Part shown: in pieces, positions 34,278-41,056 of the stretch
Position numbering within the stretch: position 1 is the first letter of the stretch
How the letters are laid out: the number at the start of each line of letters is the position of its first letter
NCBI RefSeq assembly: GCF_021404305.1
Contig: NZ_JABFTX010000003.1
Coordinates: 248,001-312,000, forward strand
Direction of reading: 5' to 3'
Source: Billgrantia ethanolica
GTDB lineage: Bacteria > Pseudomonadota > Gammaproteobacteria > Pseudomonadales > Halomonadaceae
DNA: 64,000 nt
Notes under the pieces: generated by a model
What the model saw: only the letters and a program-made list of their open reading frames with translations
Database searches by the model: none
Told to the model about the DNA's origin: nothing
Position numbers and translations under genes: made by a program

Positions 34278-34517
34278 TCAGGATTGATAAGGGTCGCCCA
34301 GCGTTTCCTGAGCGATCAGCGCATCCGCCAGTGCCCGTGAGGCGAGCGCGAACTCCACGCGAGCAGCGCTCAGTGCGCTCAGGTCTTTGCAGGTGCCGTC
34401 TTGCTCGAGCCGGTCGAGCTGAATCTTGGCCAGAACCAGACGCTTGCAGAGGGCTGCATTGCTTGACGTCTCTCCCCGCGCTTCCGACAGCTCGATCTGT
34501 GCATTGAGACTGTTCAT
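34278..34517 (-). CDS. Small helical protein of unknown function
   Basis: 79 residues from ATG 34517, which has AGGGA five bases upstream; an in-frame ATG at 34544 has none. The sequence is predicted helical and charged (LCKRLVLAKIQLDRLEQDG, ALASRALADALIAQ) with two Cys residues. No family is recognised. Confidence 0.6.
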   Translation of the reverse strand: MNSLNAQIELSEARGETSSNAALCKRLVLAKIQLDRLEQDGTCKDLSALSAARVEFALASRALADALIAQETLGDPYQS

Positions 34518-34689
34518 GTTTTTCCCTACGTCATGCGATAGCAAAAAGCGCTTCGGCTCTTACGGCCGGTCGTCGCTTGATATGAATATCGTCCAAATTC
34601 GGAAAAACTGTAGTCTCGGCACGCATGCACGACAGCCACCGGACCGACGGGCCCGACAGGCCCGGTTAGCTGAGAAGCAGAGGGTAGGA

Positions 34690-35070
34690 TTACTGGATGG
34701 TGGTGACCATGACCGGTGCCAAGCCGCGGTTCAGCATGCCGAGTTCGCGTGCCGCGCGCTTGGAGAGGTCGATGATCCGTCCTTCGACGAAGGGGCCGCG
34801 ATCGTTGATCAGGACTTCCACCTCTTGCCCGGTGTCGGCCCGGGTGACGATCACCTTGGTACCGAGAGGAAGGCTGGGGTGGGCTGCGGTCAATGCTTGC
34901 TGGTCGAAGGGTTCGCCGCTGGCCGTGGTGGCGCCCTGGAAGCGGTCGCTGTAGAAGGAGGCGATGCCTTCTTCCTGAACGTCAGGATCGTGGGCGGAAG
35001 CATGGGCGGCGACTATCGCGAACATCCCTACCAGGCCACAAGCGAGCAACTTCTTCAGTCGAGCTCCCAT
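34690..35070 (-). CDS. RlpA-like double-psi beta-barrel protein
   Basis: 126 residues with an N-terminal signal peptide (about 1-26, ending HASAH). The remainder is the RlpA double-psi barrel: EGIASFYSDRFQGATTASGE, AAHPSLPLGTKVIVT and the conserved NDRGPFVEGRIIDLSKRAA. RlpA cleaves naked glycan strands of peptidoglycan at the septum. This copy lacks a SPOR domain and is shorter than septal RlpA, so it is probably a secreted relative. Confidence 0.88.
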   Translation of the reverse strand: MGARLKKLLACGLVGMFAIVAAHASAHDPDVQEEGIASFYSDRFQGATTASGEPFDQQALTAAHPSLPLGTKVIVTRADTGQEVEVLINDRGPFVEGRIIDLSKRAARELGMLNRGLAPVMVTTIQ

Positions 35071-35267
35071 GATTTTACCTCGGGTTGATCGTGTTGGCGG
35101 TTATCGCTTTCATCGATGAGGTGCTGGTGAGCGTTATGGATAGTACCCGCCGTTGCTGCGCGAGGCAAGCCACGAAATTCCCACTGTTGCATGTTTGCAG
35201 AAGAAGGCTGCGTGATGGGCGTTGTTTGGCGATGTTGGCTGTAAGAGACAGTTGGCGACTGAGGCGC

Positions 35268-36176
35268 TCAGGCTCTTTGCCCCTGGCTGGCCCAGGTTGC
35301 GCTGCCGTCCGCCGCATGCAGCAGGCGCAGATGGGGGACGCTTGCCGTGCGATTGCGTCCCGTGTCCTTGGCCAGGTAGAGCCCCTCGTCGGCCTGTTGA
35401 ACGAGAGTGGCACGGTTGGCATCACGCACGGGGAGCAAGGAGGAGACACCGATACTGACAGTGACATGGGCTGCCACGGGGGAGTCGGGGAAAGGCAGGG
35501 CACGCTCCGCCAGCATGGTATGGATGCGTTCGGCGATGAGGTTGGCACCTTCGAGCGACGTGTGCGGCATCAGTATGACCATCTCCTCACCGCCATAGCG
35601 GGCCACCAGATCGCCAGGCCGTGCGGCGGCGGCCTTCAGTACGCCAGCTACTTCGCGCAGGCAGGTGTCGCCATGCTGGTGGCCGTAACTGTCATTGAAA
35701 CGCTTGAAGCAATCGATGTCGATCATCAGCAAGCCGAGTGGCTGCCGTTCGCGTGCCGCTCGGCGCCACTCCAGCTCCAGCACCCGCTCGAATTCACGCC
35801 GATTGGCAATGCCCAGCAGCCCATCGTTGGCAGCCTGATGAGCGAGTTTTGCGTTGTAGGCCTCGAGACGTTCGCGCTCGCGTAGCAACCGAGCTTCCCG
35901 GGCACGATAGACCCGCTGCATGGGAATCAGGATCAGCGAGACTGCCAGTATCATGCCGCTGGTGAAGGCGATGAGTGCCGTGCCGGTATGGAGTCGTTCT
36001 GCAATCTGTTGGGTGTCGAGGAAGTGGGCAAGCGCGGGGAAGAGGCTGGCTTGATCCGGCACCAGGCCCTGAATGGAAAGTGCGGCATCGAACAGCATGG
36101 CGACGACCAAGGCCAGGCCGGCGAGGCTGGGGGTGTTGATCAGCGGAGACTGTGGCTTCGTGCGCATGTTCGTCAT
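35268..36176 (-). CDS. Membrane-anchored diguanylate cyclase (GGDEF)
   Basis: 302 residues. Two membrane helices (about 18-38 and 66-86) enclose a short periplasmic loop, then a coiled linker (RAREARLLRERERLEAYNAK) leads to a GGDEF domain. The active site is RYGGEEMVIL and the inhibitory I-site RPGD stands five residues before it, so the enzyme should make c-di-GMP with product inhibition. The gene is preceded by a hairpin-rich leader with its own terminator (36232-36460). Confidence 0.92.
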   Translation of the reverse strand: MTNMRTKPQSPLINTPSLAGLALVVAMLFDAALSIQGLVPDQASLFPALAHFLDTQQIAERLHTGTALIAFTSGMILAVSLILIPMQRVYRAREARLLRERERLEAYNAKLAHQAANDGLLGIANRREFERVLELEWRRAARERQPLGLLMIDIDCFKRFNDSYGHQHGDTCLREVAGVLKAAAARPGDLVARYGGEEMVILMPHTSLEGANLIAERIHTMLAERALPFPDSPVAAHVTVSIGVSSLLPVRDANRATLVQQADEGLYLAKDTGRNRTASVPHLRLLHAADGSATWASQGQRA

Positions 36177-36231
36177 CCCTGACTGCTGATGAAGGTGTCT
36201 GTGAACAGGGCTCCGTTACTGCTTCGCCGCG

Positions 36232-36256
36232 AAAAAAAAGGGCCGCAGGGCGGCCC
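36232..36256 (-). terminator. Intrinsic terminator upstream of the diguanylate cyclase gene
   Basis: Read on the minus strand, GGGCCGC-CCT-GCGGCCC is followed by eight T residues. It stands 56 bp before the cyclase start, so it ends an upstream minus-strand transcript that contains no obvious gene. Confidence 0.8.
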
Positions 36257-36460
36257 AAGTACGCAGGGAACTAAAGGATAGTGCTAACTCAATCGCAAAG
36301 CGTGCCTTCGACCGGTGGAATCGAAAAGAGGCTCGGCGGATTCCATCCCGCAATCTGCCCTTCCTGGGCAAGGAGCCTCCGGATACGTGGCCCCAGATTG
36401 CATTCGGGCCGTCGTACCGCTCTGGAAAGTAAGAGTGCGAAAATGGTGCCATTACTTTTA
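36257..36460 (-). ncRNA. Candidate structured RNA or attenuator leader
   Basis: Two adjacent hairpins are visible: 36316-36322 with 36339-36345 (TGGAATC/GATTCCA) and 36350-36357 with 36394-36401 (GCAATCTG/CAGATTGC). The first loop holds GAGGCTC (36328-36334) and the second holds its exact complement GAGCCTC (36373-36379), so the loops could kiss. The terminator at 36232-36256 defines a minus-strand 3' end. I cannot match it to a known class (6S, RNase P, SRP, tmRNA, GEMM were considered). It could be a free sRNA or a riboswitch-type leader of the cyclase gene. Confidence 0.45.
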
Positions 36461-36788
36461 TTTGTGCTTTAAAACAATGACTTAAATTATGTTATAAGCA
36501 GTCATGTCACAAGAGGCGGGGCGTCTGGGGGCAGTTTTTCCCCTTGATGTGTAGGCATATGGCAACACAAATTATCTTATTTTATAAAAAGCAATTAAAT
36601 CAATATTTTGCGTGTCGCCTTTTGGCGACATTTGCCGCGTGGTTGTGTCCATGGCATGCGCTTGTGGTTATCTTGGAAGCTGGTCGGGAGACTTTCAGCA
36701 GTCGCTGATCGAGGGTGCCGGCTCCGCAGGCAGGAGACGGGTCTTCTAGCTTGTGGCATCTTGAGGTTTTCGAAGAGGGAGTAGCGAA
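36461..36788. other. AT-rich intergenic region before the HIT gene
   Basis: No supported gene. It is markedly more AT-rich than its surroundings (36570-36610) and contains a hairpin TGTCGCC-TTTT-GGCGACA at 36613-36630 followed by TTT. It presumably holds the promoters of the HIT gene and of the leftward transcript. Confidence 0.5.
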
Positions 36789-37181
36789 ATGGCGAGTGTC
36801 TTTTCCCGCATCATTCACGGTGAACTGCCGGCGGAGTTCGTCTGGTCCGACGAGCGCTGCGTGGCGATCATGACCCTGAACCCCATGAAACCAGGGCATC
36901 TGCTGGTCATTCCGCGCGAGGAGATCGATCACTGGGATGACATGCCGATAGACTTAAGCGCCCATCTCATGGCGGTTTCGCAGAAGCTGGCCAAGGCGCT
37001 GAAGCGAGCCTTTCCCTGCGAGCGGGTGGGCATGATGATCGTCGGCCTCGAGGTGCCCCATGTGCATCTGCATTTGGTGCCTATCGATGCCATGCAGGAT
37101 ATCCGAGTCGAAGGTCTGCCCCAGGCAAGTGCCGAAGAGCTGGCCGAGAATGCCGATCGGATTCGTGGGGCCCTGGCCTGA
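36789..37181 (+). CDS. HIT-family protein
   Basis: 130 residues. The histidine-triad active site HVHLHLVP is present near residue 96, with the N-terminal FSRIIHGELPAEFVWSDERC and PMKPGHLLVIPREE typical of HinT-like nucleotide hydrolases. These enzymes hydrolyse AMP-linked phosphoramidates or similar bonds. GGGAG lies eight bases before ATG 36789. Confidence 0.93.
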   Translation: MASVFSRIIHGELPAEFVWSDERCVAIMTLNPMKPGHLLVIPREEIDHWDDMPIDLSAHLMAVSQKLAKALKRAFPCERVGMMIVGLEVPHVHLHLVPIDAMQDIRVEGLPQASAEELAENADRIRGALA

Positions 37182-37335
37182 GCTACGCCTCGGTTTACAT
37201 CGTGCGTGTAAGCATTGGCTTACACGCGGCTGCGTCAATGTCTGATACCGCTCCCTGGCCACTGCTCTATCATGAATCCTTTGCCTAAGCCCGCCGTGCC
37301 TACGGTGGGTCTTTGCCGGTCCAAGAGCCAGGCTT

Positions 37336-37731
37336 ATGGAGGACAGGGTGCAAGAGATACAGCTGCTGGAGGCTCGTCGCCAGTGGTACGCCGCTTACAT
37401 CGACGGCAACGTCGGTCTGCTGGATCATATCGAGAGCGATGATTTCGTGCTGATCAGTGAGGTGGGGCTGCTGGGGAAGCTGGATCAGCTCGGCAGCATT
37501 GCCGAGGCGGTGGCAGGAGACAAGTGGTTCGCTCGCGGTAGTCGGGCGCAGGATGACATCCTCAAGTTGATGCCGTTCGGCGAGCTGGTGTCCATCTACG
37601 GGCAAGGACGAGTCGTGGGTGATGCGCGAGCCCGCCCGAGCCTCTTTTTCAGTGAGCTGTGGCAGAAGCTGGATGGACAGTGGCGCGTGCTGTCATTGCA
37701 CTTCACGCGGGTAGCCACGCAGTTGCCCTGA
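37336..37731 (+). CDS. SnoaL/NTF2-like protein (DUF4440 type)
   Basis: 131 residues with the alpha+beta cone pattern: an N-terminal helix LEARRQWYAAYIDGNVGLLD, then GDARARPSLFFSELWQKLDG and QWRVLSLHFTRVA strands. Proteins like this bind small molecules or act as isomerase-like enzymes; the role is unknown. A strong terminator follows 18 bp after the stop. Confidence 0.75.
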   Translation: MEDRVQEIQLLEARRQWYAAYIDGNVGLLDHIESDDFVLISEVGLLGKLDQLGSIAEAVAGDKWFARGSRAQDDILKLMPFGELVSIYGQGRVVGDARARPSLFFSELWQKLDGQWRVLSLHFTRVATQLP

Positions 37732-37748
37732 GGCTCACCCGGCATGAC

Positions 37749-37775
37749 AACGCCGACGGCCCCGCCGTCGGCGTT
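37749..37775. terminator. Bidirectional terminator between SnoaL-like and GDPD genes
   Basis: AACGCCGACGG and its exact complement form an 11-bp stem with a five-base loop. Convergent stops lie at 37731 and 37785. Confidence 0.88.
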
Positions 37776-37784
37776 CCCGCTCGT

Positions 37785-39098
37785 TCAATCGCGCCGAATG
37801 CAGTTGGCATAGAAGCTCACGGTGGCGGGCCAGTCGGTGAAGATACCGATGATGCCGACGTCCTGTACCAGGGTGTCGAGGGTGATCAATTTGTCGCCTT
37901 CGCGCCGGATGACCTCTTCCGTGGTCTGGTGATACCACTGCCCACCTTCCGCCAGCGGACCGGAGCGTTCCAGCGTCCAGGTGATCAGCTGCAACCCCGC
38001 TTCCTGGGCGTGCTCGGCATACGTTGAGGGCACGATGCGGTTGTCGTTTTCGTTGAACTCCGGGTTGGCCGCCAGCAGCATCCAGGTCGGCGGTGCCAGA
38101 ATGCGCACGCCCTTTTCGGCCAGCTCTTCCATGTTCGGCGACCAGCTCTCGGGATCGGTGTGGTCGAAATCATCATCGCCATAACGACCGTCGAGGTAGA
38201 CCGCCTGCTCACCGAACTCGGGCTCGTGCTCGATCCAGTAGAGCACGTCATCGAGGTTGAAGGATTGGGCGAAGACATCGCTTGGCGGCACATCCGCCGC
38301 CTTGTATTCGTCGATCAGCTTCTGGGCGTAGTCTTCCTGACTCATGCCGTTGAAAGGCATCTCCACCTCGGGCTCCTTGAGCTCGGGGGTCATCTTCACT
38401 CCCAGGTCCTTGAACAGCGCGACGGTATCGGCGTGGCTCATCAGGGTACCGCGCGTGGCGTAGAGATCGGTGCGCCAGGCGGGCGTGCCAGCCAGATACT
38501 CCTCGATGCTGCGCGCTTCCCGGTTGGCGCCTTCCATGGTGCCATGCAGGGTGCGGAACTCGGCCAGGGTGATGTCGCTGGTGCAGCAGCGAATCTCGGC
38601 GGCGTTAGTCAGTTCGCCGCTGTCGGGATCGATCTCAGGTGGAACGCTGCATTTCTCGGCCAGCTCGGTCTCGACGATGTTGGTGGTGTAGTGCAGGTCG
38701 CACTGGGCATGGCGGCACACGAGTTCGTTGTCGCCGGTAAAGGTCACGTCGCATTCGACGATACCGGCGCCGCCCTGAACGCCGGCCAGGTAGGATTCGA
38801 GCGTGTGCTCGGGAAACTGCAGCGGTGCGCCGCGATGGGAAATGACCAGGTCGTCCGGCTGCCAGTCGGTGTGCTGGGCGGCGCACTCCAGCAGTTCGGC
38901 CTTGAGCTCGCGCTCGCGTTCGGTCTCCTCGCTCATGTCGTTGACCAGGAACAACGGCCGTGGGCCGAGCGTCACCTGGCTGGCGGCTTCCAGTAGCGCG
39001 TCGCTCCATTCGGGAGCGTTGTCGTCAGTGTCCTGAGCCATCGCCGGAGCGGCGGCCAGCAGGCCCAGGCAGGCCAGGGTGGGGAGTGTCTTGTGCAT
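37785..39098 (-). CDS. Periplasmic glycerophosphodiester phosphodiesterase
   Basis: 437 residues with a signal peptide (about 1-22, ending APAMAQ). The GDPD catalytic core shows ISHRGAPLQFPEHTLESYLAG (His, Arg, Glu) and GAGIVECDVTFTGDNELVCRHAQC (Glu, Asp, His), then KMTPELKEPEVEM. It should release sn-glycerol 3-phosphate from glycerophosphodiesters. Six Cys residues suggest disulphides, and inserts make it longer than E. coli GlpQ. ATG 39098 gives the signal peptide; the frame stays open far upstream by chance. Confidence 0.92.
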   Translation of the reverse strand: MHKTLPTLACLGLLAAAPAMAQDTDDNAPEWSDALLEAASQVTLGPRPLFLVNDMSEETERERELKAELLECAAQHTDWQPDDLVISHRGAPLQFPEHTLESYLAGVQGGAGIVECDVTFTGDNELVCRHAQCDLHYTTNIVETELAEKCSVPPEIDPDSGELTNAAEIRCCTSDITLAEFRTLHGTMEGANREARSIEEYLAGTPAWRTDLYATRGTLMSHADTVALFKDLGVKMTPELKEPEVEMPFNGMSQEDYAQKLIDEYKAADVPPSDVFAQSFNLDDVLYWIEHEPEFGEQAVYLDGRYGDDDFDHTDPESWSPNMEELAEKGVRILAPPTWMLLAANPEFNENDNRIVPSTYAEHAQEAGLQLITWTLERSGPLAEGGQWYHQTTEEVIRREGDKLITLDTLVQDVGIIGIFTDWPATVSFYANCIRRD

Positions 39099-39184
39099 GA
39101 CGTATCTCGCTATCTTCCTTGTTGGCGTGGGCCACGGCAGGCGCCGCGGCGAGTATTGAGCGTAGCCAGACGCAACGCAGGCCG

Positions 39185-39455
39185 CTAGCGCTCGGTGAAT
39201 ACCAGGCGCGCCGCCAGTGCGAGAAAGCCCGCAGCGAAACCCCGTCGCAGCCAGATGAGCACGCTCGGGCGTGTGATGACCTGCTGGCGCGCAGTGGCGG
39301 CACTGGCGCCATATAGCGTAAAGACGGCAAATGTCATCAGCATGAACAGCACGCTGAGTTCGAGCATTTGGGGCAGAGCCGCCTCGTCGGCAGCGACGAA
39401 TTGGGGCAGGAAGGCCAGGAAGAACAGCGTGAACTTCGGCCACGCTTCCTCCTGG
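39185..39455 (-). pseudogene. C-terminal remnant of a LysE-family exporter
   Basis: The minus strand encodes PKFTLFFLAFLPQFV and two further hydrophobic helices ending LARLVFTER-like (AARLVFTER), matching the C-terminal half of RhtB/LysE proteins. The family similarity starts abruptly at PKF, where the full protein would have an NPK motif in its middle; the first 110 or so residues are absent. No family start lies upstream, so this is a broken gene. Confidence 0.75.
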
Positions 39456-39537
39456 GCCTCGAGTCTCGAGGTCCGCTGCGATACAAAACCGTCGGAAGTC
39501 GGAGCGACGAGACGCTTACCGTGCCCGATACGGGGCG

Positions 39538-39690
39538 TCAGTGCTCTTCGCTCGTGCTTGGTATTGTGGGGTGATCGTCGAGGTAATGCCACAGCGCATC
39601 GCAGGCTGCTTTGGCGCATGTGGCCTGATCGGCCCAGGCACGCAGGACTTCGGCGTCGCAAGTGGCGGGGGAGTGGGTGGTGTGCTGCAT
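39538..39690 (-). CDS. 50-residue small protein
   Basis: ATG 39690 is preceded by GGGAGG at eight bases, an excellent site. The 50 residues (MQHTTHSPATCDAEVLRAWA, then DQATCAKAACDALWHYLDDH) are hydrophilic with three Cys and several His, suggesting a compact metal-binding or disulphide-bearing protein. It lies just upstream of the truncated exporter. No family recognised. Confidence 0.55.
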   Translation of the reverse strand: MQHTTHSPATCDAEVLRAWADQATCAKAACDALWHYLDDHPTIPSTSEEH

Positions 39691-39810
39691 GAGGCGTTCC
39701 TCCCTATGGCTTCCCACGCCTCAAGCATAGTCAAGTTTTGCTGCGATGCAGCATTAATATTGTAACTGGATCTGTTCGGTTGCGAAAACAAGCGTCACCA
39801 AAAAGCAAGA

Positions 39811-39839
39811 CACCCCATCCGGACTAGCCGAATGGGGTG
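39811..39839 (-). terminator. Terminator after the first tandem paralogue
   Basis: CACCCCAT-(T/C)CGG pairs with CCG-ATGGGGTG around a short loop. Read on the minus strand it is followed by a T-rich stretch (CTTGCTTTTTGG). It begins 21 bp after the stop of the gene at 39860. Confidence 0.75.
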
Positions 39840-39859
39840 AGTTCGTTGCCGCACGTGCT

Positions 39860-40171
39860 TCAGCGCTGGGTGTTTTCCTCGAACAGCTCTGCCTTGGCCT
39901 CACGCATGACGTTCTCGCATGCGGCCTGGTGAGCGAGCTGAGTGAGCAGGCTCTGGGTCACCGCAAATCCCTTGCCCAGGCAGGTATCCACCTCTTCGCG
40001 ACTGACTGCTGGAGTGACGTCATACTCGATCTTGATCGTTCTACCGCTACCGTCCAGTTTGTCGGCCATGTGACGAATGAGCCAAGCAAGGCGCTCACGC
40101 CAGCCCGTTGTCTCCGTCGCCCCTTCATTGACGCTGAACGTGCACCGCCATTCAGGTTTGTAGACTCGCAT
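39860..40171 (-). CDS. Protein of unknown function, tandem paralogue A
   Basis: 103 residues, no signal peptide or membrane helix. It aligns end to end with the protein at 40528-40842: shared segments include YKPEW-C-F-VNE, GWRERLAW/SWRERLAW, DTCL-KGF-VT-SLL-QLA and QAACE-VMR-AKAELF. One central strand region (RTIKIEYDVTPAVSREEVD) looks like an alpha/beta fold. AGGAGG stands six bases before the ATG. The pair must have arisen by duplication. Function unknown. Confidence 0.78.
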   Translation of the reverse strand: MRVYKPEWRCTFSVNEGATETTGWRERLAWLIRHMADKLDGSGRTIKIEYDVTPAVSREEVDTCLGKGFAVTQSLLTQLAHQAACENVMREAKAELFEENTQR

Positions 40172-40199
40172 GAGTACCTCCTGTACTGGCTTGATTAGG

Positions 40200-40527
40200 A
40201 ATGATCGATCGTGATGTTCGCTCCGCTTCTCTGTCTAAAACTCTGCTTTGTCTAAAACGCTTCTTTGACGAAAACTACGCTACGAGCATAACAAACTTGT
40301 ACTCGTCTTTCACGGGCTGTGCCGTTTCGCTACGCTTGTCATGCTAACTCAATCGCATGCTGGTTTCATGGCGAATCAGCTCCTCAGCACGCTCAATAGC
40401 TATCGGCGGCACGTGCGGAAACTTGAGTGGAAGTGGCTGGTCGAGGTGGGGGCGGGTGGCACGCACCAAGGACAGGAGCGATTTCGCGCACCTGGCTATC
40501 GAAGTCGGGTCATGCCTTCGGGCGTAC
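40200..40527. other. Region between the tandem paralogues
   Basis: About 330 bp with no supported gene. Short open frames exist on both strands but lack ribosome binding sites and family features. The part nearest 40200 should hold the promoter of paralogue A. A 16-bp string TGCTAACTCAATCGCA at 40340 also occurs at 36283, which may be chance. Confidence 0.5.
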
Positions 40528-40842
40528 TCAGCGTTGCTGTCGCACTCCATCGAACAACTCGGCCTTGGCATCCCGCATCACGTCCTCGCAGGCAGCCTGC
40601 TGGGCCAACTGGTTGAGCAGGGAGTGTGTGACTTCGAAGCCCTTGACCAGGCAGGTGTCGATCTCCTCGGCTGTCACTTCAGGCTCGATATGGCATTCGA
40701 TTGTGACCGTACGGCTCTTGCCGTCGAACCTGTCGGCCCAACGACGTAGACGCCAAGCGAGCCGCTCGCGCCAGCTCGAGGTCGCGCCAGGTGCTTCGTT
40801 CACGGTGAAGTTGCAGTGCCACTCCGGCTTGTAGATTTTCAT
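40528..40842 (-). CDS. Protein of unknown function, tandem paralogue B
   Basis: 104 residues, clearly homologous over its full length to paralogue A at 39860-40171. Both start with a basic MxxYKPEW segment and end with a helical CE(D/N)VMR(D/E)AKAELF region. Its leader GGGAGGTTCTCATG is almost the same as that of A, so the duplication included the translation start. It sits upstream of A on the same strand with a 356-bp gap, so each copy probably has its own promoter. Confidence 0.78.
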   Translation of the reverse strand: MKIYKPEWHCNFTVNEAPGATSSWRERLAWRLRRWADRFDGKSRTVTIECHIEPEVTAEEIDTCLVKGFEVTHSLLNQLAQQAACEDVMRDAKAELFDGVRQQR

Positions 40843-41056
40843 GAGAACCTCCCGTTCCGGCTGGGAACATCCCGTCGTTTCTCCCTGTTTCCGTCCGTGA
40901 CGGTCGGGACGCCCGTACCTTCAGCATAGAAGCTATGTGCGCTTGGGGCAGGTAAGCGAGTGTACGCGGCAATGCCCCGTCCTTTCCGGTTGCGACGGGC
41001 ATTGGACCAATGGCCTCTCTCTGTCCATGGTTAGAGTCTCGGCCAATTCACACTTC

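Noticed and set aside
36216..36452. 78-residue minus-strand open frame
   Set aside because: It runs through the terminator and the hairpins, has no ribosome binding site and reads as Phe/Arg/Leu-rich low-information sequence; the RNA reading explains the region better.
36444..36455. AATGGTGCCATT, similar to the GntR/FCD operator
   Set aside because: It is two bases shorter between the half-sites, lies 23 kb away and is not next to a related gene; dimer spacing would be wrong.
36257..36460. Known RNA classes (6S, RNase P, SRP, tmRNA, c-di-GMP-I riboswitch) for the structured region
   Set aside because: None of their conserved core motifs is present on either strand.
37785..39443. Very long N-terminal extension of the phosphodiesterase
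   Set aside because: The signal peptide begins at ATG 39098; the upstream open frame overlaps the LysE remnant and has no family similarity.
36283..40355. 16-bp identity TGCTAACTCAATCGCA at 36283 and 40340
   Set aside because: One 16-mer match is expected about once by chance in a window of this size when both strands are counted, and neither flank shares further similarity.
40344..40571. 75-residue minus-strand open frame between the tandem paralogues
   Set aside because: It starts inside paralogue B in another frame, has no ribosome binding site and matches no family I recognise.
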